Source of the DNA: Flammeovirgaceae bacterium UBA7330
Lineage (GTDB): Bacteria; Bacteroidota; Bacteroidia; Cytophagales; Cyclobacteriaceae
Assembly: GCA_002471275.1 (NCBI GenBank)
Contig: DKPQ01000023.1
Coordinates: 416,102 to 480,101, forward strand
Length of the DNA stretch: 64,000 bases
Reading direction: 5' to 3'
Shown here: positions 42,879-50,718 of the stretch, piece after piece
Layout of the letters: each line of letters opens with the position of its first letter
How positions within the stretch are numbered: the first letter of the stretch is position 1
Position numbers and translations under genes: made by a program
Notes under the pieces: model-generated
The model's input: the letters and a program-made list of their open reading frames with translations, nothing else
Told to the model about the DNA's origin: nothing
The model's database searches: none

Positions 42879-43010
42879 TCTTCAGCGAAATCATCAACGT
42901 GTTGATGAGCGTCGACGATGCTGTTGATGAACGGTCACGAACACGTTCGTGAACGACCATGAACATGCTTTGTCTTTGCCATGAATATGTTGATCGGAAA
43001 TGGAAGCCGC
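42879..43010. repeat. Array of alternating inverted half-sites, 22-base period
   Basis: Within the 42701-43184 gap, half-sites of the type GTTnnTGA recur at 42901, 42923 and 42945, exactly 22 bases apart, with GTTGATCG at 42989 (two periods later) and a decayed copy at 42967. Between them lie opposite half-sites: TCATCAAC (42891), TCACGAAC (42935), CCATGAAC (42957) and CCATGAAT (42979), again 22 bases apart. So half-sites alternate in orientation with spacers of 4 and 2 bases. TCATCAAC-GT-GTTGATGA and TCACGAAC-AC-GTTCGTGA are perfect dyads. The period is not a multiple of three and no gene covers it. It starts 306 bases before the ECF sigma gene. Confidence 0.75.
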
Positions 43011-43184
43011 ATATATGGCTTTTTACCTCAATAATCACTGATTTTTAGCAGGATATACACAAAAGTATTTTTAGTATTATTCTAAGAAACAGATATTCTT
43101 TATGGCACAGCTTAAAAACCCATCAACCCAAAAATCCCCTCCCCTTTGTTATACCTCTACCAAATTATCGTTATTTATAAATGA

Positions 43185-43688
43185 ATGACTGAACGTGATT
43201 TTAAAGCAACCGTACTTCCATTAGCTGAAAGGATCTATCCGATGATCGCACGGATGCTAAACAATCACCACAGTGCGGAAGATGCGGTACAGGAAATCAT
43301 GATCCGCATGTGGGACTCTCGCTCAAAACTTGGCGATCATCCCAACCTGACAGGATATGTTTTTCTGACGGCAAGAAACTATTGCCTGGATAAGGTGAGA
43401 AAGAAAAGCCTGAAGCTGCATTCGCTGAACGGTAAGACGGATGCGATTGAGGCCCAAAAAGGGTCATCAGATCTGGAACGAGACGAGCTCTTTGCCATCA
43501 TTGAAAACCTGCTAAAGGAGTTACCTGACCAGCAGGGCGAGGTACTGAAGCTTCGGGATATCGATGGCCTGGAATATGGCGAAATAGCTGAGGTGATGAG
43601 CCTGAAAGTAGAACATGTGCGGGTATTGCTGTCCAGGGCTCGGAAAACTGTGAGTAGACAACTGAAAAATATTTACAACTATGAATAA
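43185..43688 (+). CDS. ECF-type RNA polymerase sigma factor
   Basis: A 167-residue ECF sigma factor. Region 2 is about 8-80 (ERIYPMIARMLNNHHSAEDA, VQEIMIRMWDSR, LTGYVFLTARNYCLDKVR). Region 4 is about 105-160, with ENLLKELPDQQGEVLKLRDI and the helix-turn-helix EYGEIAEVMSLKVEHVRVLL. It overlaps the next gene by eight bases, which usually means coupling with its anti-sigma factor. The 22-base-period array lies upstream. Its regulon is unknown; the double-plug protein in the same operon may take part in the signal. Confidence 0.93.
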   Translation: MTERDFKATVLPLAERIYPMIARMLNNHHSAEDAVQEIMIRMWDSRSKLGDHPNLTGYVFLTARNYCLDKVRKKSLKLHSLNGKTDAIEAQKGSSDLERDELFAIIENLLKELPDQQGEVLKLRDIDGLEYGEIAEVMSLKVEHVRVLLSRARKTVSRQLKNIYNYE

Positions 43689-44016
43689 GGAGGACGAGAA
43701 CATCGACAATGAGCTTTGGTCCCTTTATGTAGAGGGGCATAAGCAGCCTATTCCTCCAGGGATTAGTGAAAAAGTGTGGGCAGGTATTAGAAGGAGGAAA
43801 CAAAAGCGACAAAGGATCATGATCGCCGCATCAGTTGCCGCTTCTCTTGCTCTGCTGATTACGTTTTTTGTTCCTGCTAATCAGGAACAATCTGATGCTG
43901 AAAAGCGCAGGCTATTGCAAGAAGCGCTCTCCATGTTTCCGGAAGAGGAAAAAACACCAAACGAAGTAGATATCATTTACGAGGATGACATGATCATCAT
44001 TTATGTAGGAAATTAA
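43681..44016 (+). CDS. Single-pass membrane protein, candidate anti-sigma factor
   Basis: A 111-residue protein. Residues 1-45 are acidic then basic (WSLYVEGHKQPIPPGISEKV, RRRKQKRQR), one membrane segment lies at about 46-65 (IMIAASVAASLALLITFFV), and the C-terminal part is outside the cytoplasm. The gene overlaps the ECF sigma gene by eight bases, the usual position of an anti-sigma factor. The N-terminal segment is shorter than the zinc anti-sigma domain and lacks its His-Cys-Cys motif. Anti-sigma function is inference from position. Confidence 0.7.
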   Translation: MNKEDENIDNELWSLYVEGHKQPIPPGISEKVWAGIRRRKQKRQRIMIAASVAASLALLITFFVPANQEQSDAEKRRLLQEALSMFPEEEKTPNEVDIIYEDDMIIIYVGN

Positions 44017-44027
44017 AAATTAATGCC

Positions 44028-44510
44028 ATGAAAAAATTAATAATACTATCCATATGCTTCATTTCTGTTTTAGCAACATCTGGTCAGGCACCGGACCTGG
44101 ACATTGAAAAGCAGCTTAACATTATTCTCAAAGAATCAGCTCAACCGGATGTTTACATTGACGGTAAGAAATATCATTATGATATTCTTCCTATCCTGGA
44201 TAACAATAAAATTAAATCGATGACTGTCGTCAAGAATACAGCCGAACTGAAAGATGATGATCCCTTCAAAAAGTACAATGCCCCAAATGGCCTGATTCTG
44301 ATTGAAACGAAAAAAACCAGTTTTGAGATAAGAAGTCTTGATGGAAGTAAAGACCCCCTGATTATTGTTGATGGCAAAGTAATGGAAAAATCGACTTTAA
44401 AAGACATCAATCCTGACAATATAAAATCCATTGATGTGATAAAAGACGGAACAGCCATTAAAGAATACAATGCTCCCAATGGTGTGGTCATCATCAAGCT
44501 AAAGGAGTAG
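44028..44510 (+). CDS. Secreted protein made of two TonB-receptor-plug-like repeats
   Basis: A 160-residue protein with a signal peptide ending near TSGQ (residue 20). Two repeats follow: residues 40-95 (DVYIDGKKY, NNKIKSMTVVKN, KYNAPNGLILIETKK) and 110-158 (PLIIVDGKVM, NPDNIKSIDVIKDGTAIKEY, NAPNGVVIIKLKE). The pattern I-VDGK ... INP-NIKSIDV-KD-A ... Y-APNGVVII matches the plug motif of SusC-like TonB-dependent receptors, but no barrel is present. It is 11 bases after the anti-sigma candidate. It may bind the same ligand or TonB-type partner and signal to the sigma factor; this is inference. Confidence 0.8.
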   Translation: MKKLIILSICFISVLATSGQAPDLDIEKQLNIILKESAQPDVYIDGKKYHYDILPILDNNKIKSMTVVKNTAELKDDDPFKKYNAPNGLILIETKKTSFEIRSLDGSKDPLIIVDGKVMEKSTLKDINPDNIKSIDVIKDGTAIKEYNAPNGVVIIKLKE

Positions 44511-44584
44511 GCAAATCAGACCTTTAAGATTTTTGAAACCTTGAAGGCCTGCAGCTCCAGGGCTGCTTTACTGTCAATTGTTGG

Positions 44585-44689
44585 ATGGATCCGTCCACCT
44601 TTACCTTAAATCTAATTCAAACTATATTAGCAGAATGGGGTGCATACAACAGAGCTGTAATGGATGACATAGTCAATGAAGTTTTATAA
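44585..44689 (+). CDS. Weak candidate 34-residue ORF
   Basis: ATG-started frame of 34 residues (MDPSTFTLNLIQTILAEWGA...) in the 234-base gap after the double-plug gene. It looks amphipathic, but no family or promoter supports it. A weak GCAGC/GCTGC hairpin (44551-44566) lies just before it. Otherwise the gap holds nothing recognised. Confidence 0.15.
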   Translation: MDPSTFTLNLIQTILAEWGAYNRAVMDDIVNEVL

Positions 44690-44744
44690 TAAAATAGTCT
44701 TCATTTTACTTCTCTTTCTGAGTATCCATACCATTAGTAATTGG

Positions 44745-46877
44745 TTATTCTTCTGAAAGAGCAAAAGCCAGATAACTATCTCCTGATTTTGTGCCCAGCT
44801 TCCCTCCTCCACAGGCAATCACCACAAACTGCTTGCCATCAACTTCATAGATACTCGGTGTGGCATAACCTGCAGCGGGGAGTTTTGCTTCCCAAAGAAG
44901 ACTTCCGTCTTCCTGGTCAAAGCAGCGAATCCGCTCATCGCTGGTAGAGGCAATAAACAGCAAGCCATTTGAGGTGATGGCCGGGCCACCGTAGTTTTGG
45001 GTACCGGTCAGTGGTATGCCGCGTTTTGTTAGTTCTTCATGTTCCCCAAGAACGACCTGCCACTTGATGGAGGCCTTGTCCATATCCATTGCCGACAGTG
45101 TACCCCATGGTGGCTTGATTGCCAGATAACCTTCCTGATCATAAAATTTGTGGTATCCTGTGCTGCGATAAGAAACCGATTTTGATGTGGTGGCTACGGA
45201 AGACTTTACTTCTTCCATTTGTAGTAGGTAACTAGCGATGTCATCAATTTGTTCCTGCTTCAACCATGCAAAGGAGGGCATGGTGTTTCTCCCACTTTTG
45301 ATCAAAGTATCAAATTCAGCAACTGTCACCCGTTCCTTCAGGTCGAGCAGTGATGGTATTTTGCCCATAAACTCCCCGCCTTTTAGGTCTGCTCCATGAC
45401 AGCTGGCACAATTTTGCTTGTAGAGCGCCATTCCCCTTCCAATATTGGTTTCCGGGCTTTCATCCACTTCTACCATGGTCATGATCCATGGCACATGATT
45501 GGCATTGATAAACAAGGTATTCGACTGAGGATTGAACGCCGCGCCTCCCCATTCGGCTCCTCCATCATAGCCTGGAAATATCAAAGTGCCCTCCATGGAT
45601 GGTGGATCATATTCATGTTTGTACCGGATCTTTTTGAGTATGTCCACGACGTATTGATTCGCAGAATCAGAAATGTTTGTAGCATCTTCCAATCCAAAAT
45701 CAATGCGCGTAAATGGAGGTGGCTTGACGGGGATAGGCTGCGTGGGCCACGGGTGTTCACCCGGCAACGCATCCTGGGGTACAGGCACCTCTTCAACAGG
45801 AAAAACAGGTTCTCCTGTGTCACGGTCCAGCACATATAAATAACCTTGCTTAGAAGCTTGCATCACTACATCCCGATCCTTCCCTTCTACCTTGATCGTT
45901 CCCAATACAGGGGGCGCCGGAAGATCTCTGTCCCAGATATCATGATGGGTTGTTTGGTAGTGCCAAATTCGTTCACCGGTTTTGGCATTGAGGGCAATCA
46001 CGCAGTTAGCAAACAGATTCTGACCTTCTCTGTCGGCCCCGTAGAAATCGTATGAAGCCGAACCGGTTGGAACATACACAATTCCCCGTTCCTCATCCAC
46101 ACTCATTCCGGCCCATGAATTCGCTCCACCAATGGTTTGCCACGCATCCTCCGGCCATGTTTCATGTCCAAATTCGCCCGGGTAGGGAATGGTATGAAAG
46201 ATCCATTCCAGTTCACCGGATAAGATGTTGTATGCCCTGATGTGTCCGGGAGCTGCTCCACTTGACTCATCCAACCTGGCACCCAAAATATACAAATCTC
46301 CGAACACTACCCCCGGTGTATTGGCCAGAACCACCCGGTTTTCTACATTTCTCCCCAGGTTCTTCTTCAGGTCTACCCGGCCAGAGTCTCCAAAAGAACG
46401 TATCGGTTGCCCTGTCTCGATATCCAGACAATATAAATAGTTGGTGGCAGTAACCAGCAATCGCTTATCCTCTCCCCGCTGCCATTGAGCCATCCCCCTG
46501 TTCACGCCCATGCCATAAGATTTAAAATTGTCGGCAAACGGATCAAATACCCACTTCTCCTTTCCAGTGGTTGCATCAAGCGCGAAGAATTTCATTGTAG
46601 GTGAACTGCCATACAACACTCCATCAATCACCAGCGGATTGCACTGGATCTGAGACCGGCCCTCAGGATGTGGATTCCCTGAGTGATATTCCCAGGCCAC
46701 TGTGAGTTGAGACACATTCTCCCGGGTAATTTGATTTGCTTCAGAAAATTGCTCGCTTGCTTTAGAGCCTAGGTAGGCGTCCCAGTTGATGTATTTATCC
46801 TTCTGACTACAGCTTAAAACCAGAAAAACGAAGCCAACAAAAAGTGTAAATTGAGTGATTTGGGGTTTCATCAGCAC
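44745..46877 (-). CDS. PQQ-dependent dehydrogenase with embedded cytochrome c, lipoprotein
   Basis: A 710-residue lipoprotein (lipobox LVLSC, Cys23). The quinoprotein propeller blades show YHSGNPHPEGRSQIQCNPL, FALDATTGKEKWVFDPFA, YCLDIETGQPIRSFGDSG and NAKTGERIWHYQTTHHDIWD. A c-type haem motif CASCH near residue 489 lies inside the chain, with the last blade after it (GGPAITSNGLLFIASTSDER, then GSLLWEAKLPAAGYATPSIY). These enzymes oxidise sugars or alcohols in the periplasm and pass electrons to haem. The best fit is a glucose/sugar-type enzyme. No pqq biosynthesis genes are in the window. Confidence 0.9.
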   Translation of the reverse strand: MLMKPQITQFTLFVGFVFLVLSCSQKDKYINWDAYLGSKASEQFSEANQITRENVSQLTVAWEYHSGNPHPEGRSQIQCNPLVIDGVLYGSSPTMKFFALDATTGKEKWVFDPFADNFKSYGMGVNRGMAQWQRGEDKRLLVTATNYLYCLDIETGQPIRSFGDSGRVDLKKNLGRNVENRVVLANTPGVVFGDLYILGARLDESSGAAPGHIRAYNILSGELEWIFHTIPYPGEFGHETWPEDAWQTIGGANSWAGMSVDEERGIVYVPTGSASYDFYGADREGQNLFANCVIALNAKTGERIWHYQTTHHDIWDRDLPAPPVLGTIKVEGKDRDVVMQASKQGYLYVLDRDTGEPVFPVEEVPVPQDALPGEHPWPTQPIPVKPPPFTRIDFGLEDATNISDSANQYVVDILKKIRYKHEYDPPSMEGTLIFPGYDGGAEWGGAAFNPQSNTLFINANHVPWIMTMVEVDESPETNIGRGMALYKQNCASCHGADLKGGEFMGKIPSLLDLKERVTVAEFDTLIKSGRNTMPSFAWLKQEQIDDIASYLLQMEEVKSSVATTSKSVSYRSTGYHKFYDQEGYLAIKPPWGTLSAMDMDKASIKWQVVLGEHEELTKRGIPLTGTQNYGGPAITSNGLLFIASTSDERIRCFDQEDGSLLWEAKLPAAGYATPSIYEVDGKQFVVIACGGGKLGTKSGDSYLAFALSEE

Positions 46878-46988
46878 TTAAAATGGTAAGGTTAATTCTG
46901 TTAAGATAAATGGATCCGTAGTCTAATAACCAATCATTGATCAATAATATCATCCTGCCAATACCTGAATACCTGCTTCCATTACAGT

Positions 46989-47690
46989 TCATTTACTATT
47001 CAGGAACCCTTGAAAGGCATCCTTATACTTTTCAGCAACCGGGATGGATGCCTGACCGAAAACAATTTCATTCCTTTCGATGGTAGTTACTTTTTTTAGG
47101 TTCACGATATAGGACCGATGCACCCTCATGAAATAGGAAGGAAGGCTTTCCTCAAGTGATTTGAGGGTCATGAGAGATAGGATAGGTGCATTTTTGTCTT
47201 GCAGATAAAACTTCGCATAGTCCTTCAGCCCTTCTATAAATAATAGCTTATCAAACTCAATCTTCACCAGTTTGTATTCTGATTTTACGAACATGCTATC
47301 AGAGCCAGCAGGTTGACTTACCTTAGTTTGTTTCAGGTCAAACCATTCTTTAGCTCTCATGGCAGCTTCCAGAAACTCAGTGTAGTTGAAGGGTTTCAAT
47401 AAATAACCTAATGCATTGACTTTGAATCCATCAAGCGCATACTGTTCAAAAGCTGTGGTAAAAATTACTTTCGTATCGTCATGCAGGGTTTTGGAAAATT
47501 CAAGGCCATTTATTTGCGGCATCTGAATATCCAGGAAAAGCAGATCAATTTTTTCTGTAGCCATGATTTTCATTGCATCCATCGCTCCGGCACACCTGCC
47601 CCTTAGCACCAGAAAGGGTGTCTTTTTCACATAATTCTCCAGAATATCCAGCGCTATGGGTTCATCGTCTACAATCAGACAACTGATCAT
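46989..47690 (-). CDS. LytTR-type response regulator
   Basis: A 233-residue regulator. The receiver is 1-120 with D8/D9, phosphoacceptor D54 in LLFLDIQMPQING and K in YLLKPFN. The LytTR DNA-binding domain is about 135-233 (YKLVKIEFDKLLFIEGLKDY, YFMRVHRSYIVNLKKVT). Its start overlaps the stop of the histidine kinase gene by four bases (ATGA). It is the last gene of the efflux operon. LytTR proteins usually bind two direct repeats about 21 bases apart, and such a pair is seen at 53425-53453 before the TolC gene. Confidence 0.93.
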   Translation of the reverse strand: MISCLIVDDEPIALDILENYVKKTPFLVLRGRCAGAMDAMKIMATEKIDLLFLDIQMPQINGLEFSKTLHDDTKVIFTTAFEQYALDGFKVNALGYLLKPFNYTEFLEAAMRAKEWFDLKQTKVSQPAGSDSMFVKSEYKLVKIEFDKLLFIEGLKDYAKFYLQDKNAPILSLMTLKSLEESLPSYFMRVHRSYIVNLKKVTTIERNEIVFGQASIPVAEKYKDAFQGFLNSK

Positions 47691-48721
47691 GGTTTTAGGA
47701 TTATTTTACTTTCAAAAATTCCGTCTATCGATTTAAATTTAAACTCATGCTTATTAGGATACAACAAGTCAAGTCGCTTCACTACATTCTGTAGTCCGAT
47801 ACCAGACCCACTCCTATCCGTGTCACTTTTTGCAAAGTCTGTATTTTCCATCTGGAAATGAATCTCACGCGCATCTGTCACTTCCACCTTGATAGAAATA
47901 AACGACGGTTGATCCACACTGGAACCATGCTTAAACCCATTTTCGATGAGAGAAATGAATAAAAGTGGTGGGACCATGAGGTCAATGGGTACTTGTGGAA
48001 ATTCATAAGAGATGGCCATTTTATCGGTAGCCCTGAGCCTCATCAGGTCGATATAATGATGCATAAAGTCAATTTCCTTTTTTAAAGGGACACGCTCTTC
48101 ATTGCTATCATACAGCAGGTATCGCATCAATTTGCTAAGCTGATGTACAGCACTTTGGGCTTTCTCCTGATCCTGAATGATCAAGCCATATATGGTATTC
48201 AATGTATTGAAAAAGAAGTGAGGATTCAGTTGGTTTTTCAGATTAAGCAGTTCCGACTTTAAGTGCTCCTCTTGCAGATCCTTGCGAAGACTTTCACTTT
48301 TAAACCATCGGGCAGAAATCAGCACTGCCACCGCCACAGCAGTACTTGCCACAAAAGAGAAAAACATTCTGATGATCAGCTCCGCATCCAGGTCACGGAC
48401 TTGCTTTAACACTCCTAACTCCACAGCTTTTTCTCTGTTCTCTTCCAAAATGAAGAAGCAAACCACATATACCATGAGGTTAGTGACTGCAAACAGAACA
48501 AATTTTCTGGGAAAGATAAACCGGGGCACTAAAAACCAATAGTTGGTATAAAATATCAACAATGCTGTGAGTGGAGGGGCCAGCCGAAGTAAATATTCCT
48601 GACCACTCTCCGGAGCATGTGAAGAGGACAGGGTTGGCAAATTCAGAAAGATAGCTCCCACCAGCAGGTGGGCACCTGCCACTAAATATCTTCTGTCTAT
48701 ACCCGCAAATTGAAACTTCAT
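47687..48721 (-). CDS. LytS-type membrane histidine kinase
   Basis: A 344-residue kinase of the His_kinase/LytS family. Four hydrophobic segments lie at about 12-30, 48-66, 74-92 and 118-137. The phosphoacceptor is H168 in LKNQLNPHFFFNTLNTIYG, followed by the ATPase domain with PPLLFISLIENGFKHG (N box) and GSGIGLQNVVKRLDLLYP (G box). It is the partner of the LytTR regulator which it overlaps. The gene starts six bases after the MacB-type permease stop, so an efflux operon carries its own sensor. The signal is probably membrane or substrate stress, by inference. Confidence 0.93.
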   Translation of the reverse strand: MKFQFAGIDRRYLVAGAHLLVGAIFLNLPTLSSSHAPESGQEYLLRLAPPLTALLIFYTNYWFLVPRFIFPRKFVLFAVTNLMVYVVCFFILEENREKAVELGVLKQVRDLDAELIIRMFFSFVASTAVAVAVLISARWFKSESLRKDLQEEHLKSELLNLKNQLNPHFFFNTLNTIYGLIIQDQEKAQSAVHQLSKLMRYLLYDSNEERVPLKKEIDFMHHYIDLMRLRATDKMAISYEFPQVPIDLMVPPLLFISLIENGFKHGSSVDQPSFISIKVEVTDAREIHFQMENTDFAKSDTDRSGSGIGLQNVVKRLDLLYPNKHEFKFKSIDGIFESKIILKP

Positions 48722-48727
48722 CTGTTT

Positions 48728-49945
48728 TTACTCAAATCTAAGCGCCACAATTGGATCTAATTTAGCTGCCTTTCGGGCTGGATACCACCCAAAAAATACG
48801 CCCGTAACCACACAAACTGCAAAAGAAAGTATGATTGATTCTGGTGTTACCAAAGTTGGCCACTTCATATAATCAGACACAAAAAACGTGCTACCCAACC
48901 CAAGAGCCACTCCTATCACCCCACCGGTAAAGCTAATGAGAATGGATTCAATGAGAAACTGAACCAGGATATCGAGCCCTCTCCCTCCTACTGCCATCCT
49001 TAACCCAATCTCTCGGGTCCGCTCAGTCACACTTACGTACATGATATTCATGATACCAATACCTCCTACCAGGAGAGAAATACTGGCAATGGCCACCAAC
49101 AGTACTGTAAGCATATCACTGGTTGAGCTCATGGTTGAAAGTAATTCCTGCTGAGACCTCACATTAAAATCGTCTTCCTCATTGGCAGACAGTTCGTGGC
49201 TATCGCGCAGGATTTGTGTCATTTCTTCCACTGCATCCTCAGAAACTTCCTCACTCAAGGCTGATGCAGTAATGGATTGCAAATGAGTAATAGCCAGGAT
49301 ACGCTTTTGCACGGTAGTATAAGGTGATAATATCAGGTCGTCCTGATCCTGCCCAAAACTGTTTTCGCCTTTCTCTTCAAGCACGCCAACAACTCTCAAT
49401 GGCATTTTATCAAGGCGAATGGTTTTGCCTATAGGATCGGTATCCGGAAAAACATTTTCTACTATGGTCTGTCCAATCACTGCTACCTTAGCAGCGCGCT
49501 GCACATCCTTTTCAGTAAACATGACACCATCGGCAATCTCCAGTTTCCTAATGACCAGGTATTCCGGGCTTACTCCGTAAATAGAGGTTGGCCAGTTATT
49601 AGCAGCATAAATAGCTTGTCCATTTCCATTGACCTGGGGTGAGATATCGGAAAGCAATGTGCTCTTTTCTCTCAAAATGTCAAGATCCTCCAGTGTCAGC
49701 GTTTGCGAAGAGCTTCTGTCCTGCCTTACTCCACCACGATTATCCGAACCGGGCTGAACAAAGATCATGTTAGAGCCCATGCTGGAAATTTGGGTTTTGA
49801 TACTGCTTTTAGAGCCTTCTCCTATTGCGAGCATCGCGATCACTGAAGCGACCCCAATGATGATGCCCAGCATAGTGAGGAAAGCACGGGTTTTATTTCT
49901 TAGGAGTGCTTTCCAGGCGATTTTTATAAGATTTATTGCTTTCAT
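48728..49945 (-). CDS. MacB-type ABC transporter permease
   Basis: A 405-residue permease. Membrane segment 1 is at about 20-42 (FLTMLGIIIGVASVIAMLAIG). A large periplasmic MacB-PCD domain spans about 50-275 (QISSMGSNMIFVQPGSDNRG and VAVIGQTIVENVFPDTDPIG). Three more segments (about 283-400) belong to the FtsX-like permease domain, with GGIGIMNIMYVSVTERTREIG. It works with the separate ATPase encoded upstream and with the MacA-type adaptor and TolC channel to export a substrate. In E. coli MacB these two parts are fused; here they are split. Confidence 0.93.
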   Translation of the reverse strand: MKAINLIKIAWKALLRNKTRAFLTMLGIIIGVASVIAMLAIGEGSKSSIKTQISSMGSNMIFVQPGSDNRGGVRQDRSSSQTLTLEDLDILREKSTLLSDISPQVNGNGQAIYAANNWPTSIYGVSPEYLVIRKLEIADGVMFTEKDVQRAAKVAVIGQTIVENVFPDTDPIGKTIRLDKMPLRVVGVLEEKGENSFGQDQDDLILSPYTTVQKRILAITHLQSITASALSEEVSEDAVEEMTQILRDSHELSANEEDDFNVRSQQELLSTMSSTSDMLTVLLVAIASISLLVGGIGIMNIMYVSVTERTREIGLRMAVGGRGLDILVQFLIESILISFTGGVIGVALGLGSTFFVSDYMKWPTLVTPESIILSFAVCVVTGVFFGWYPARKAAKLDPIVALRFE

Positions 49946-49962
49946 GACTTAGTCCTTTCTAA

Positions 49963-50706
49963 TTAATCTGCTTCAACAGGAAGCATTGCTAACATTTTCC
50001 TTGCGTTGGCTATTTTGGGAACCGGATTATCACCCACAATATGCCCATCTTTCAATGTGATGGTTCGCTTGCTAAAAGCGGCTATATCAGGCTCGTGTGT
50101 AACAAAAATGATGGTTTTCCCCTGGTCATTGAGGTCCTGGAAAAGCGACATCACCTCATAAGAAGTACGCGTATCCAGGTTACCAGTAGCTTCATCGGCC
50201 AATATCACCACAGGTTCGTTCACCAGTGCCCGGGCAATAGCCACCCGCTGTTGCTGACCACCAGAAAGCTGGCTTGGGGTATGATGCAAGCGATCTGACA
50301 ATCCCACCATTTCCAAGGCCTTTACGGCGCGCGCTCTTCTCTCTTTCTGAGAGACCTCTCCATTATACATCAGGGGCAATTCTACATTTTCCAACGCTGT
50401 AGTCCTGGGCAGCAAATTATAGGATTGAAAAATAAACCCGATTTTCTGGTTTCTTATAGCTGCCAAATCATTTTTAGACCGTTCTTTGACAGAAACCTGA
50501 TCTATTTCAAAGGTACCGTCTGTCGGTTGATCAAGGCATCCCAATACATTGAGTAAGGTAGATTTTCCGGACCCACTGGTCCCCATGATGGTGACAAATT
50601 CACCCTGCTGCACTTCAAAGGAAATACCTTTCAATGCCCTCACGGTTTCATTGCCCATCCTAAACTCTCGTTTGAGATCCTGAATTTTAATAATTGGATA
50701 ATTCAT
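49963..50706 (-). CDS. MacB/LolD-type ABC transporter ATPase
   Basis: A 247-residue ATPase. Walker A is MGTSGSGKST (about 41-50), the Q loop is FIFQSYNLLPRTTALENVE, the signature is QLSGGQQQRVAIARALV, Walker B is ILADEATGNLD and the H loop is FVTHEPDIAAF. All catalytic residues are intact. It powers the permease encoded next to it (17-base gap) and lies 12 bases after the MacA-type gene. Confidence 0.95.
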   Translation of the reverse strand: MNYPIIKIQDLKREFRMGNETVRALKGISFEVQQGEFVTIMGTSGSGKSTLLNVLGCLDQPTDGTFEIDQVSVKERSKNDLAAIRNQKIGFIFQSYNLLPRTTALENVELPLMYNGEVSQKERRARAVKALEMVGLSDRLHHTPSQLSGGQQQRVAIARALVNEPVVILADEATGNLDTRTSYEVMSLFQDLNDQGKTIIFVTHEPDIAAFSKRTITLKDGHIVGDNPVPKIANARKMLAMLPVEAD

Positions 50707-50718
50707 CTTATTTACTTT

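Noticed and set aside
43001..43025. Hairpin AAGCC ... GGCTT with T run as terminator
   Set aside because: Only five base pairs; too weak to call, and not linked to a gene end.
42772..43038. Minus-strand frame of 88 residues across the 22-base-period array
   Set aside because: Low-complexity, cysteine- and serine-rich product with no family; it crosses the repeat array, whose 22-base period is not a coding period. A shadow frame.
42701..43184. Possible CRISPR array in the large gap
   Set aside because: The repeats are degenerate, 22 bases in period without unique spacers, and no cas gene is near. Not a CRISPR array.
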